DNA from: Kocuria tytonis
GTDB lineage: Bacteria > Actinomycetota > Actinomycetes > Actinomycetales > Micrococcaceae
Direction of reading: 5' to 3'
NCBI RefSeq assembly: GCF_003226895.2
Contig: NZ_PNJG02000002.1
Coordinates: 186,001 to 250,000, forward strand
DNA: 64,000 nucleotides
In this document: piece by piece, positions 35,960 through 45,710 of the stretch
How the letters are laid out: each line of letters starts with the position of its first letter
Position numbering within the stretch: position 1 is the first letter of the stretch
Notes under the pieces: generated by a model
Told to the model about the DNA's origin: nothing
The model's database searches: none
The model's input: only the letters and a program-made list of their open reading frames with translations
Program-made: the position numbers and the translations under genes

Positions 35960-35993
35960 GGTGTCCGGTGGCAGCCGGTGTCCGGTGGCAGCC
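35960..35993. repeat. 17-bp tandem duplication downstream of purA
   Basis: GGTGTCCGGTGGCAGCC occurs twice in direct succession 10 bases beyond the purA stop. Probably a slippage duplication; no function proposed. Confidence 0.7.
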
Positions 35994-36003
35994 GGTGGGC
36001 GGA

Positions 36004-37293
36004 TCAGTCCGCGATCAGGTCCCGCACCACGATGGTGTCGTCCCGGTCCGGGCCCACACCGATCGCGGAGATCCGGCACCCGGACATCTGCTCGAGTGCC
36101 TGGACGTAGTCGCGTGCGTTCTGCGGGAGGTCCTCGAGCGTGCGCGCAGCGGTGATGTCCTCGCTCCAGCCCGGGAAGCTCTCGTACACGGGCTTGGCGT
36201 GGTGGAAGTCGGACTGCGTCATGGGCATCTCGTCGAAGCGTTGGCCGTCCACCTCGTAGGCCACGCACACGGGGATCTGCGGGATCCCGGTGAGGACGTC
36301 CAGCTTGGTGACGAACAGATCCGTGAAGCCGTTGATGCGTGCGGCCTGGCGGGCCATGACGGCGTCGTACCAGCCCGTGCGGCGTGGACGGCCCGTGTTG
36401 ACGCCGAACTCGCCGCCCGTGGTGCGCAGCCGCTCGCCCATGTCGTCGAAGAGCTCGGTGGGGAACGGCCCGGCACCCACGCGCGTGGTGTAGGCCTTCT
36501 GGATGCCGATGACGCGGGTGATGCGCGTGGGGCCCACGCCCGAGCCCACGGAGGCGCCGCCCGCGGTCGGGTTGGAGGACGTGACGAAGGGGTAGGTGCC
36601 GTGGTCCACGTCCAGGTAGGTGGCCTGGCCGCCCTCCATGAGCACCACCTCGTCCCGGTCCAGGGCCTCGTTGAGCAGGCGCGTGGAGTCCACGATCATG
36701 GGCGCGAGCCGGTCCGCGAATCCCATGAAGTACTCGACGATCTCGTCCACCTCGAACGCGCGGCGGTTGTAGAGCTTGACCAGCAGCTCGTTCTTCTGCC
36801 GCAGGGCACCCTCGATCTTCTGCCGCAGGATGGACTCGTCCAAGACGTCCTGCACGCGGATCCCCAGCCGTCCCACCTTGTCCATGTAGGTGGGGCCGAT
36901 GCCGCGGCCGGTGGTGCCGATCGCGCGCTTGCCCAGGAACCGCTCGCTGACCTGGTCGAGTGTCTGGTGGTACGGGGCCACCAGGTGGGCGTTCGCGGAG
37001 ATCCGCAGGTGCGAGGTGTCCGCGCCGCGGGCCTCCAGACCGTCGATCTCCTCGAACAGCGCCTGCGGGTTCACCACCACACCGTTGCCGATCACTGACG
37101 TGGCGTTGGGGCTCAGGATGCCTGCGGGAAGGAGCTTGAGCTCGAACTTCTCGCCGCCCACCACCACGGTGTGCCCGGCGTTGTTGCCGCCGTTGGGCTT
37201 GACCACGTAGTCCACGCGGCCGCCCAGGAGATCGGTGGCCTTGCCCTTGCCCTCATCGCCCCACTGGGCGCCGACTATCACGATTGCTGGCAT
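36004..37293 (-). CDS. purA: adenylosuccinate synthetase
   Basis: A 429-residue enzyme that joins IMP and aspartate with GTP in AMP synthesis. The N-terminal [11 protein letters not shown] phosphate loop with the catalytic aspartate, NNAGHTVV with the catalytic histidine, GRGIGPTY, and [17 protein letters not shown] are all intact. The usual GAQGTLLD reads GGQATYLD, which I recall from related Micrococcaceae. The frame extends to 37365, but ATG 37293 is the family start. It stands alone and transcribes away from the divergent subtilase gene. Confidence 0.97.
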   Translation of the reverse strand: MPAIVIVGAQWGDEGKGKATDLLGGRVDYVVKPNGGNNAGHTVVVGGEKFELKLLPAGILSPNATSVIGNGVVVNPQALFEEIDGLEARGADTSHLRISANAHLVAPYHQTLDQVSERFLGKRAIGTTGRGIGPTYMDKVGRLGIRVQDVLDESILRQKIEGALRQKNELLVKLYNRRAFEVDEIVEYFMGFADRLAPMIVDSTRLLNEALDRDEVVLMEGGQATYLDVDHGTYPFVTSSNPTAGGASVGSGVGPTRITRVIGIQKAYTTRVGAGPFPTELFDDMGERLRTTGGEFGVNTGRPRRTGWYDAVMARQAARINGFTDLFVTKLDVLTGIPQIPVCVAYEVDGQRFDEMPMTQSDFHHAKPVYESFPGWSEDITAARTLEDLPQNARDYVQALEQMSGCRISAIGVGPDRDDTIVVRDLIAD

Positions 37294-37511
37294 GGAAACA
37301 CTCTCTATCCGGGTGTGGCCCGATGGCCGGAGGAACCAACGGCCCAGTCTACCCGGCGGGGCCACCGGGATCCCGGTGGCGGCTTCCGCCCCCGGAGATC
37401 GGGGACGAACCCGGCCGAACGGCTCGACGCACCGGGCTCTTTCAGGTGTAACACAGGGAATTTTTACGAAACTTTTGCTTTTTCAGAGGCCAGGGCGCAC
37501 TCTGAGCTCAC

Positions 37512-37527
37512 TGTGATCTATCTCACG
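37512..37527. promoter_or_regulatory. CRP/GlxR-like box before the secreted subtilase
   Basis: TGTGATCTATCTCACG matches TGTGA-N6-TCACA at nine of ten fixed positions and also has the central TA of the GlxR consensus. It lies only 28 bases before the start codon, so binding there would more likely block than activate, unless transcription starts within it. Confidence 0.55.
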
Positions 37528-37555
37528 GAGCCCCCCGATCGCCAGAGGACACGAC

Positions 37556-40500
37556 ATGAATCATGAGACACGAGCTGGTCGTGGCAAAGCCGCCAAGACC
37601 TGCATGGCCACCGCACTGGGCCTGACGCTGGCCCTGGGGGCGGTGCTGCCCGCCAGCGCCGCCACCATCCCCCCAGCGCCCAAGACGGACGACCTCAACA
37701 CCCAGGACCCGGACCGACTGATCAGTTCCGAACTCAAGCACGCCGAGGGTCAGGTGGCCGTCTTCGTGCAGCTGAAGGGGCAGAGCGCCTTCGAAGCCAC
37801 CCAGCCCGCCGGGGTACGCACCGGTGGACAGAACCCGGTCCGGGCCGCCGCGCAGGTCCAGGCGATCCGCCAGTCCGTGGACACCGCCGGCTCCTCCCTG
37901 GCGTCCGAGTCCAAGTCGGCGGTGCTGTACACCACCGCCAACGCCATGCGCGGGGTGGCCCTGAAGGGTGATGCCGAGCAGCTGCGGCAGCTGGCCAAGC
38001 GCTCCGACGTCGTCAAGATCTCCAAGATCGTGTCCAAGTACCGCAACAACGCGGGCTCCGTGGTGGACACCAACACGCTGAACGCCTGGACCCAGACCGG
38101 TCAGACCGGCCAGGGCGTCAAGGTCGCCATCATCGACTCCGGCATCGACTACACCCACGCCGACTTCGGCGGCCCGGGCACCACGGATGCCTACGAGAAA
38201 GCCAAGGCCTCGACCGATCTGCCGGGCAAGGACTCCGGTCTGTACGACCCGAAGAAGCTCGTGGGCGGCTACGACCTCGCCGGCGACGACTACGACGCCC
38301 GCCCGGGCGGCGGCGCCGCGAAGCCGGACAACAACCCGCTGGACTGCGAGGCCGGTGGCCACGGCACCCACGTGGCCGGCACCACCGCCGGCTACGGCGT
38401 GGGCGAGGACGGCAAGACCTTCACGGGCGATCCCACCAAGCTGACCAAGGAACAGGTCGGGAAGATGAGGATCGGCCCGGGCACCGCGCCCAAGGCGGAG
38501 CTGATCGGTCTGCGCGTCTTCGGCTGCGAGGGTTCGACCGACCTGGTGATCGACGCCCTGGACCGTGCGCTGGACCCCAACAAGGACGGGGACTTCTCGG
38601 ACAAGGCCGACATCGTCAACATGTCCCTCGGCTCGGACTTCGGTCCGGCCGACGACCCGCAGAACGACCTGATCGACGCCCTGTCCCGGCAGGGCATCCT
38701 CTCGGTCATCGCCGCGGGCAACGCGGGGGACGCCCACGAGATCTCCGGCTCCCCGGGCAGCGCGCGCTCCGCACTGACCGTCGCCAACTCGCAGGGCAGC
38801 ACCGCCGTCCAGGACAAGGCCGAGGCGCTCTCCCCGGACAGCGCCAAGGGTGAGCTGACCGGCTCCTACAGCGGGAGCTACGACTACCGCGGTGCCAAGC
38901 CCGAGGATCTCCAGGGCGACATCGTGGCGGCGCCCGCGGAGAACAAGTTCGGCTGCACCCCCTTCTCGCAGAACTTCGCGGGCAAGTGGGTCATGCTCGA
39001 CTGGGAGGACAACGGCCCGTTCCCCTGCGGCTCGAAGGTCCGCTTCGACAACGTGGCCGCCGCCGGCGGCAAGGGCGTGGTCCTGGAGTCCGACTACACG
39101 GTCGACCCCTCCGCGATCGCGGGCAACGCCAAGATCCCGGGTCTGCTGATGGGCAAGAAGTCCGTGGACAAGATCAGGCCCGCGGTGCAGGCCGGCGGGG
39201 CGAGGATCAAGCTGGCCCCGGAGTGGATCGGTGCCGCCAGGGCGGAGACCGGCCACAAGGACCAGGTCAACGACTCCACCTCCCGCGGCCAGCACGGCAG
39301 CAACGGCGTCATCAAGCCCGACGTCGCCGCGCCCGGCACCAACATCGGCTCGGCCGGTGTGTCCCAGGGCAACGGCGTCTCGGTCAAGACCGGCACCTCA
39401 ATGGCCACCCCGCACGTGGCCGGCATCGCCGCCCTGGTGCAGCAGAAGCACCAGAACTACAACCCTCAGCTGCTCAAGGCCGCCGTCATGAACTCGGCCG
39501 TGCACGACGTGCACGCCGCGAACGGAGCCACCTCCGCGGTGGACCGTGTGGGCTCGGGCCGCGTGGACGCACTGCGCGCCGTGAACCAGGACGTGCTGGT
39601 CTACGACAAGGCGGACCCCTCGCTGGTCTCCTCCACCTTCGGGGTGGCGGAGATCAAGGACGGCAAGCAGACCTTCTCCCGTGAGCTGGTCCTGGACAAC
39701 ACCGGCGGCGCCGCGCACACCTACACGGTGCGCTTCGACGCCTCCACCGATGTTCCCGGCGTGACCATCTCCGCACCGAGCTCGGTCAGCGTCGCCAAGG
39801 GCGGCAAGGCCACCGTCAAGGTGACCGCCACCGTGGACCGGGCGCAGCTGAAGAAGACCCACGACCCCTCGGAGGCCGTGACCCAGCTGAACCGTGCCCG
39901 CCAGTTCCTGGCCACCGAATCGGGCCGTCTGGTCCTGACCGAGAACGGTCAGGACACCCGCGTCCCGATGTCGATCGCCCCGAAGCCCGCGGCCGACATG
40001 CGCGTGGACAACGCCAAGCTGGACAAGTGGGACAAGGACGGCAACACCGCCGTGTCCCTGGCCGGCACCGGCGTGGACCAGGGCGGCTGGAAGTCGGCCC
40101 TGGGCGCATTCGAACTGGGCGCGTCCTCCGACCGTCTGGACTCCACCAAGCTGGCCCGCGGCAACTCCCAGTTCGCGGACCTGCAGTACGTGGGCACGTC
40201 CTCCAACATCCCGCAGCTGAAGGCCGACAAGGGTGACGTCGCCAAGGACGGCCTGATCAACTTCGGCGTCTCCAGCTGGGGCAACGCCTCCACGATCAAG
40301 CCAGACGTGGAGATGCAGATCGCCATCGACACCTCCGGTGACGACCGACCCGACTACATTGCGGCCCTGGGTCGCACGGACGGGCTGGACTACCCCTTGG
40401 TGAACCTCTACGGATACGTCAACGGCGAGCTCACGGTGATCGACAGCCAGCCGCTGAACGGTTCATGGGGCGATGTCGACACCAGCACCTTCGACACGAA

Positions 40501-41416
40501 CGCCATGGTGCTGCCAGTCAGCGCTGCGAAGCTGGGCATTGATCCCGCCAAGGCCGACACCAAGCTGAGCTACCAGGTGGACACCTACTCCGCGAACGTC
40601 CAGGGCGCGGTGGACCACTCGGGCGTCATCGAGTACAACCCGGTCTCCCCGAAGGTCTCCTTCCGCGGGGAGAAGCTCAACAACTCGCTGTTCACCGATC
40701 TGCCCGGCAAGAAGCTGACCGCGCACCGCGGCTCGGCCACGGCCGAGGGTGAAGCCCTGTTCCTGCACCTGCACAACGGCACCGGGGATCTCTCCGGCAT
40801 CCGCAAGGGACAGGACGGCGCCAAGGCAGAGGTCAAGACCGTGCAGTCCGCAGCAACGCCTCCCAAGTCCCAGAACCCGCTTTTCACGGACGTGCCCAAG
40901 GACCACGTGTTCTACTCCGAGATCTCCTGGCTGGCGGGCAAGGGCATCACCAAGGGCTGGCCGGACGGCACCTTCCGCCCCAACCAGTCCGTGAACCGTG
41001 ACCAGATGGCCGCCTTCCTCTACCGGATGGCGGGATCCCCGGCGTACACCGCTCCCACCAAGTCTCCCTTCAAGGACGTGCCCACCAGCCACGTCTTCTA
41101 CAAGGAGATCTCCTGGATGAGCGAGCAGGGCATCACCAAGGGCTGGCCGGACGGCACCTTCCGCCCGACCCAGCAGATCAACCGTGATCAGATGGCCGCC
41201 TTCTTCTACCGGATGGCGGGATCCCCGGCGTACACCGCTCCTGCGAAGTCTCCGTTCAAGGACGTGCCCACCAGCCACGTCTTCTACAAGGAGATCTCCT
41301 GGATGAACAGCCAGGGCATCGCCAAGGGCTGGGACGACGGCACCTTCCGTCCCGTCCAGCCGGTCAAGCGCGACCAGATGGCCGCCTTCCTCTACCGCTA
41401 CGACCAGCAGAAGTAG
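37556..41416 (+). CDS. secreted S8 subtilisin-like serine protease with PA and three SLH domains
   Basis: A 1286-residue exoprotein. Residues 1-36 are a Sec signal peptide ending ASAA. A propeptide-like region (~50-160) is followed by the peptidase domain with Asp194 (AIIDSGIDYTH), His269 (GGHGTHVAG) and Ser615 (GTSMATPHVAG). A PA-type insertion sits between His and Ser (around 440-540). Fibronectin-like segments follow (FGVAEIKDGKQTFSRELVLD). The last 177 residues are three SLH repeats, which usually bind the protein to secondary cell-wall polymer. AGAGGA precedes ATG 37556. A pyruvylating enzyme, which would make the SLH ligand, is encoded immediately downstream. Confidence 0.93.
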   Translation: MNHETRAGRGKAAKTCMATALGLTLALGAVLPASAATIPPAPKTDDLNTQDPDRLISSELKHAEGQVAVFVQLKGQSAFEATQPAGVRTGGQNPVRAAAQVQAIRQSVDTAGSSLASESKSAVLYTTANAMRGVALKGDAEQLRQLAKRSDVVKISKIVSKYRNNAGSVVDTNTLNAWTQTGQTGQGVKVAIIDSGIDYTHADFGGPGTTDAYEKAKASTDLPGKDSGLYDPKKLVGGYDLAGDDYDARPGGGAAKPDNNPLDCEAGGHGTHVAGTTAGYGVGEDGKTFTGDPTKLTKEQVGKMRIGPGTAPKAELIGLRVFGCEGSTDLVIDALDRALDPNKDGDFSDKADIVNMSLGSDFGPADDPQNDLIDALSRQGILSVIAAGNAGDAHEISGSPGSARSALTVANSQGSTAVQDKAEALSPDSAKGELTGSYSGSYDYRGAKPEDLQGDIVAAPAENKFGCTPFSQNFAGKWVMLDWEDNGPFPCGSKVRFDNVAAAGGKGVVLESDYTVDPSAIAGNAKIPGLLMGKKSVDKIRPAVQAGGARIKLAPEWIGAARAETGHKDQVNDSTSRGQHGSNGVIKPDVAAPGTNIGSAGVSQGNGVSVKTGTSMATPHVAGIAALVQQKHQNYNPQLLKAAVMNSAVHDVHAANGATSAVDRVGSGRVDALRAVNQDVLVYDKADPSLVSSTFGVAEIKDGKQTFSRELVLDNTGGAAHTYTVRFDASTDVPGVTISAPSSVSVAKGGKATVKVTATVDRAQLKKTHDPSEAVTQLNRARQFLATESGRLVLTENGQDTRVPMSIAPKPAADMRVDNAKLDKWDKDGNTAVSLAGTGVDQGGWKSALGAFELGASSDRLDSTKLARGNSQFADLQYVGTSSNIPQLKADKGDVAKDGLINFGVSSWGNASTIKPDVEMQIAIDTSGDDRPDYIAALGRTDGLDYPLVNLYGYVNGELTVIDSQPLNGSWGDVDTSTFDTNAMVLPVSAAKLGIDPAKADTKLSYQVDTYSANVQGAVDHSGVIEYNPVSPKVSFRGEKLNNSLFTDLPGKKLTAHRGSATAEGEALFLHLHNGTGDLSGIRKGQDGAKAEVKTVQSAATPPKSQNPLFTDVPKDHVFYSEISWLAGKGITKGWPDGTFRPNQSVNRDQMAAFLYRMAGSPAYTAPTKSPFKDVPTSHVFYKEISWMSEQGITKGWPDGTFRPTQQINRDQMAAFFYRMAGSPAYTAPAKSPFKDVPTSHVFYKEISWMNSQGIAKGWDDGTFRPVQPVKRDQMAAFLYRYDQQK
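40883..41415 (+). repeat. three SLH-encoding repeats of 186 bp
   Basis: Repeat units start at 40883, 41069 and 41255, exactly 186 bases (62 codons) apart; the last is slightly shorter. Units 2 and 3 are nearly identical over most of their length (for example FKDVPTSHVFYKEISWM in both), pointing to recent duplication or gene conversion. Unit 1 is more diverged. Confidence 0.85.
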
Positions 41417-41462
41417 CGGCTGAGAGCGGGATCCGGCACTCCGGCTGATCTCCCGCGACGGC

Positions 41463-41505
41463 AAGGGTCCCGTGGTCTCCACAGTGTGGAGACCACGGGA
41501 CCCTT
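41463..41505. terminator. bidirectional terminator, 21-bp perfect stem
   Basis: The arms at 41463-41483 and 41485-41505 are perfect complements (left arm starts AAGGGTCCCGTGG) and turn around CACAGTG. Pyrimidines follow on the plus strand (CTTCT). It separates the convergent subtilase and pyruvyl transferase genes. Confidence 0.85.
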
Positions 41506-41525
41506 CTCCGTGTCCCGGTACCCAC

Positions 41526-42704
41526 TCACCGACCGTAGAGTCGAGTGGCCTCTTCCCGTTTGACGCGCACCGCCTCGGCAAAACCCGCGGGCGCGGTCAG
41601 CTCCTCCAGGGCCACGGTGTCCGGCTGCGGACCGGCATGCACCAGGGACCAGCGGGACCCCGCGTCCACCACGGACTGGTGCTTGACGTCGTAATAGCCG
41701 GGTTTGCCGTTGAGCGCGATGCCCCGGGCCCCGTGCAGGGCCGCCACCAGGTGGTGGTGGAAGCGGGTGGTCAGCCAGACCTGGTGCGGGCCGAAGACGA
41801 AATCCCCGTCCCACGCGGCCTGGAACGGGATGAAGCCCTCCGGAGCCACGAGATCGCGCAGCCGGTCGAAGCCCAGATGGTCGTCCCCGGGAATGGCCTC
41901 GAGGTAGCGCACGGATTTGCGCGGCAGATCCCACCGCTGCAGCTGCGCCCTGGTGAAGTCCAGCATCTTCTCGAAGGACCCCTCGGCCAGGGTGTCCGAC
42001 TGCACGCACACCACCGCTTCGCTCGGCGGGCCCGCGCTCCGGGTTCCCGCGCTGGACCCGTCACCCCTGTGTCCGGCGAGGAGTCCGAGGGCGCGGGCGT
42101 GCCGCGGGTCCTCCGCCAGCAGGAAGGCATCGTCGAAGCCCACGGGGATCCCGGCGGCCTCGGCGCTGGGACGGTCCCGCACGCTGAGGTGGTCCAGGTC
42201 CGTGAGCGGGTCCCCGGCGAAGGGCATCAGCCCCTGCCCGGTGGCGAACACCTTCGCCCCGGTGAGCTCGCGGATGGCGCGCATCGCCTCGACGATCCGC
42301 AGGTTCCCGGACCAGTCCGCGTGCAGCACCCCGCCGCCCAGCAGATGCACGGTGCCCGCCTCGCGCAGGGCGAGCAGACCGGCGTCGTACTTCGGGGAGC
42401 CGAGGTCGTGGATCAGGCTGCGCATGGAGCGGTCCAGCCCGTGGTCCATCTCGTGCATCGCGCGGAAGAGGGTGTTGACCACGTGCAGTCGGGGGTGGAT
42501 GCCGCGCAGCAGGGCGGTGACGGTGCCCGGTTCCCGCACGTCCAGCCACACGTCCGTGGTCGGTGCGACCTTCGCGAGGTGGTTGACCCAGGCGGCCGCG
42601 ATCAGCTCGTCCCCGAAGTTCGGGTAGCCCGCCCACGAGATCAGGTAGATCGGCGGCTTGCGAGCGGGAGGGACCCGCCGGTGGTCCTTCAGAAGAGTGC
42701 GCAT
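41526..42704 (-). CDS. polysaccharide pyruvyl transferase family protein
   Basis: A 392-residue protein of the CsaB/WcaK-type pyruvyl transferase family. It starts with IYLISWAGYPNFGDELIAAAW, the usual N-terminal NxGDxL motif, and has LGGGVLHADWSG in the middle and TTRFHHHLVAALHGARGIAL near the end. These enzymes transfer pyruvate ketals onto cell-envelope sugars. In bacteria with SLH proteins, CsaB adds the pyruvate that SLH domains recognise. Its position next to the SLH protease supports that role, though it is not proof. ATG 42704 lies six bases after a TACCCT -10, so the mRNA is probably leaderless. Confidence 0.83.
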   Translation of the reverse strand: MRTLLKDHRRVPPARKPPIYLISWAGYPNFGDELIAAAWVNHLAKVAPTTDVWLDVREPGTVTALLRGIHPRLHVVNTLFRAMHEMDHGLDRSMRSLIHDLGSPKYDAGLLALREAGTVHLLGGGVLHADWSGNLRIVEAMRAIRELTGAKVFATGQGLMPFAGDPLTDLDHLSVRDRPSAEAAGIPVGFDDAFLLAEDPRHARALGLLAGHRGDGSSAGTRSAGPPSEAVVCVQSDTLAEGSFEKMLDFTRAQLQRWDLPRKSVRYLEAIPGDDHLGFDRLRDLVAPEGFIPFQAAWDGDFVFGPHQVWLTTRFHHHLVAALHGARGIALNGKPGYYDVKHQSVVDAGSRWSLVHAGPQPDTVALEELTAPAGFAEAVRVKREEATRLYGR

Positions 42705-42907
42705 GGATGCAGGGTACCCAGGGGTGACACAGCCCACCGCCGGGTTGCAGGGCCTCCCCGAGCACCGGGTCGACGGCGCTCCACCGGCTGCCGCACCGCG
42801 CGTCCCCGCACAGGGGTCGGCAGGGCCGTCGGGCCGGTCCCGCCGGCCGCACGCAGGAGGGCGGGTGGCCACGGCCGGCTCCGTGCGCCCGGGTAATCTT
42901 GTCTCCC

Positions 42908-44395
42908 ATGACCTCGCCCCGCACTCCCCAGGACGACTCCGCCGCTCGAGGATCGTCCAGCGTGATCCACGGAGGCACCCGCGAGCACACTCCGCACGTG
43001 CCGTCGAAGCCGGAGCAGGGCAGCTACCTCAAGCCGCGCCACCTGGTGATGATGGCGCTCGGCTCGGCCATCGGCACGGGGCTGTTCGTGGGAACCGGTG
43101 CCGCGATCAAGACCGCGGGCCCCGCGGTGCTGATCTCCTACCTGGTGGCGTGCACGCTGCTGGTGCTCGTGATGCGCGCACTGGGCGAGATGGCCGCGGC
43201 GGATCCCTCGTCCGGGGCGTTCTCCACCTACGCCGGCAAGGCGCTGGGCCCCACCATGGGCCGGGCCCTCGGCTGGCTGTGGTGGGCGCAGATCGTGGTG
43301 GTCGTGGCCGCCGAGGCCACTGCGGCCGCGCAGCTGGTCACCGAGATGTGGCCCTCCCTGCCGCAGTGGGCGTGGGCGCTGATCTTCATCACCGTGTTCA
43401 CCGTGATCAACCTGGTCCGGGTGGGGACACTGGGTGAGGCCGAGTTCTGGTTCGCGCTGCTCAAGGTGGCCGCGGTCGTCGGATTCCTCGTGGTGGGTGT
43501 CCTGATGCTGCTGGGCGTCCTGCCCGCGCCGAGTCCGGGGCTGTCCAACCTCACGGAGCACGGCGGGTTCATGCCGAACGGGCTCACGGGTGTGGCATCC
43601 GCCCTGCTCGTGGTGGTCTTCGCGTTCGGCGGCACGGAACTGGTGACGATCGCCGCCGCGGAGACCGAGGACCCGCAGACCAACGTGGCCCACGCCATCC
43701 GCACCATCCTGGTCCGGATCCTGATCTTCTACGTGGGCTCCGTGTCGGTCATGGTCCTGGTCCTGCCGTGGGACAACGAGGGGCTCTCCTCCAGCCCGTT
43801 CGTCGCCGTCCTCACCGAGGCCGGGATCCCCGGCGCGAACGTGCTCATGAACGTGGTGATCGTCCTGGCGCTGCTGTCCGCGCTGAACGCCAACATCTAC
43901 GGCAGCTCGCGCATGCTCTTCTCACTGGCCCGCCGCGGCTCGGCTCCCCGTTCCCTCGCGGCCACCTCGGTTCGGGGTGTCCCGCGCGCCGCCGTGGTGG
44001 CGTCCGTGGTCTTCGGGTTCGTCGCCGTGGTGCTGAACTACCTGTGGCCGGAGACCGTCCTGAACGTGATGCTCAACCTCCTGGGCTCCACGTGCCTCGT
44101 GGTCTGGGGGATCGCGCTCGTCTCACAGATCATCCTGCGCCGGCGCGCGGACCGCGCCGGGCAGTCCTCCCCGCTGAAGATGTGGGCGTTCCCGTGGCTG
44201 TCCTACTTCGCGCTGGCGCTGCTCGCCGCCATCGTGGTCATCGGGCTGCTGGACCCGGCCGTGCGCACCCAGTTCGTGGCCACGTTCATCCTGGTCTGCC
44301 TGATCGCCCTCGCCTGCAAGCTCTTCCTCCGCGACGACGCCGCGGCGCCCCGGAGCGCGACGCCCGCCGAGGACGACGCCGCACCCCGGGTCTAG
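42908..44395 (+). CDS. APC-family amino acid permease
   Basis: A 495-residue permease of the AAT branch, with PRHLVMMALGSAIGTGLFVGTG in the first helix and the region LRIG-type replaced by VRVGTLGEAEFWFALLK. Eleven to twelve membrane segments. The C-terminal tail after residue ~475 is low complexity and holds two 11-mer copies (44333, 44372) encoding DDAA. The start is ATG 42908, eight bases after TAATCT, consistent with a leaderless mRNA. It converges with alanine dehydrogenase only seven bases apart, so alanine, glycine or serine are plausible substrates by context only. Confidence 0.83.
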   Translation: MTSPRTPQDDSAARGSSSVIHGGTREHTPHVPSKPEQGSYLKPRHLVMMALGSAIGTGLFVGTGAAIKTAGPAVLISYLVACTLLVLVMRALGEMAAADPSSGAFSTYAGKALGPTMGRALGWLWWAQIVVVVAAEATAAAQLVTEMWPSLPQWAWALIFITVFTVINLVRVGTLGEAEFWFALLKVAAVVGFLVVGVLMLLGVLPAPSPGLSNLTEHGGFMPNGLTGVASALLVVVFAFGGTELVTIAAAETEDPQTNVAHAIRTILVRILIFYVGSVSVMVLVLPWDNEGLSSSPFVAVLTEAGIPGANVLMNVVIVLALLSALNANIYGSSRMLFSLARRGSAPRSLAATSVRGVPRAAVVASVVFGFVAVVLNYLWPETVLNVMLNLLGSTCLVVWGIALVSQIILRRRADRAGQSSPLKMWAFPWLSYFALALLAAIVVIGLLDPAVRTQFVATFILVCLIALACKLFLRDDAAAPRSATPAEDDAAPRV

Positions 44396-44402
44396 CGGGG
44401 CC

Positions 44403-45491
44403 TCACCCGACGGAGGGCAGATCCGGGAAGGCCGCGGCCACACCCGGCGAGTGCAGCTCACCGGCGCGTGTGGCGAGCCCGGTGGCCAGAGCGGCGTCGT
44501 CGGCCAGGGCGGCGTCGATGCCGCCGGCGAGGCGCATGACGTAGGGCGTGGTGGCGTGCGTGAGCGCCTGCGTGGCCGTGACGGGTACCGCACCCGGGAG
44601 GTTGGCCACGCAGTAGTGGCGGATGCCGTCCACGTCGTACACGGGATCGTGGTAGGAGGTGGGCCGCGTGGTCTCGAAGCACCCGCCCTGGTCCACAGCC
44701 ACGTCCACCATGAGGGCGTGCGGCTTGAGCAGCGAGAGGTGCTCGCGACGGACGAGCTTGGGAGCGGCGGCGCCCGGGATCAGCACGGAACCGACCACCA
44801 CGTCCGCGCGGGGCAGCTCCTCCTCGATCCGGTGTGCGTCGCTCATCAGCACCCGTGCGTTCGGGAACAGGGTGTCCAGCTGCCGGATCCGGTCGCCGTT
44901 GGCCTCCAGGATGGTGACGTCCGCACCGGCGCCCACGGCCGCTCGCGCGGCATGCTCACCCACGGTGCCACCACCGATCACCAGGACCGTGGAGGGCACC
45001 ACGCCGGGCACGCGGCCCAGCAGGATTCCGGGTCCGCCCGCGTGGAACTGGAGGTGGTGCGCGGCGTTCGCGATGGCCAGGCGGCCCGCGATCTCGGACA
45101 TCGGGCGCAGCAGCGGGAGCGTGCGGCCCACGCGCACGGTCTCGTACGCGATGCCGGTGACCCCGCTGTCCAGCATGGCCTCCGTGAGGGGTCTGCTCGC
45201 GGCCAGGTGGAGGTAAGTGAAGAGGGTGAGGTCCGGGCGGAGGAAGCCGTACTCCGGGCCCACCGGTTCCTTGACCTTGACCAGCAGCTCGGCCCGCGCC
45301 CAGGCGTCCTCCTGGGAGGTGAGCTGCGCGCCGGCCACGAGGTAGTCGTCGTCGGGAAAGCCGGCGCCCAGACCGGCGCCCGCCTCCACGAAGACCTCGT
45401 GGCCCTGGGCCGTCAGCGCAGTGACCATGGTGGGGGTGAGACCCACACGGGCTTCCTCGGACTTGATCTCGCGAGGGACGGAGATTCTCAT
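44403..45491 (-). CDS. ald: alanine dehydrogenase
   Basis: A 362-residue NAD-dependent alanine dehydrogenase (alanine to pyruvate and ammonia). Seen: the substrate region PREIKSEEARVGLTP with the conserved arginine, a catalytic-histidine region FTYLHLAASRPL, the Rossmann loop VLVIGGGTVGEHAA, and VDVAVDQGGCFETT. The length is slightly shorter than the ~370 of typical Ald. AAGGAG precedes ATG 45491. It can feed alanine into pyruvate or recycle NADH under low oxygen, as known in mycobacteria. The reverse-strand 11-mer at 44491 encodes ADDAA near the C terminus. Confidence 0.94.
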   Translation of the reverse strand: MRISVPREIKSEEARVGLTPTMVTALTAQGHEVFVEAGAGLGAGFPDDDYLVAGAQLTSQEDAWARAELLVKVKEPVGPEYGFLRPDLTLFTYLHLAASRPLTEAMLDSGVTGIAYETVRVGRTLPLLRPMSEIAGRLAIANAAHHLQFHAGGPGILLGRVPGVVPSTVLVIGGGTVGEHAARAAVGAGADVTILEANGDRIRQLDTLFPNARVLMSDAHRIEEELPRADVVVGSVLIPGAAAPKLVRREHLSLLKPHALMVDVAVDQGGCFETTRPTSYHDPVYDVDGIRHYCVANLPGAVPVTATQALTHATTPYVMRLAGGIDAALADDAALATGLATRAGELHSPGVAAAFPDLPSVG

Positions 45492-45619
45492 GGGAACGTG
45501 CTCCTTACTGGGGCGCGCGTACCCGAGGGGATGTGCTCGGACTCTGCGGTGAGCCCCTGGCTGTGTACCCCATTGTGTCGTGGGACACCGGCCCGTGTCA
45601 GGGCGCCCGGGAATGTGAC

Positions 45620-45649
45620 CGAGCGCCCGCCCCGGGAGGCGGACGCTCG
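45620..45649 (-). terminator. terminator downstream of the DUF3151 gene
   Basis: CGAGCG-CCGCC and GGCGG-CGCTCG pair with single bulges around CCGGGA, 62 bases after the stop on the minus strand. Confidence 0.55.
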
Positions 45650-45710
45650 GATCGTGCCCGGTTCGATTCGCGCCGGTCCGCCGGGCGGGCGGTGCGACGG
45701 CCGTGCGGGG

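Noticed and set aside
37523-39295. 590-codon minus-strand frame opposite the subtilase
   Set aside because: Antisense to the catalytic domain of a clear S8 protease; no domains of its own.
40883-41415. Regularly spaced repeats suggesting a CRISPR array
   Set aside because: The 186-base units are in frame and encode SLH domains, with no spacer/repeat alternation.
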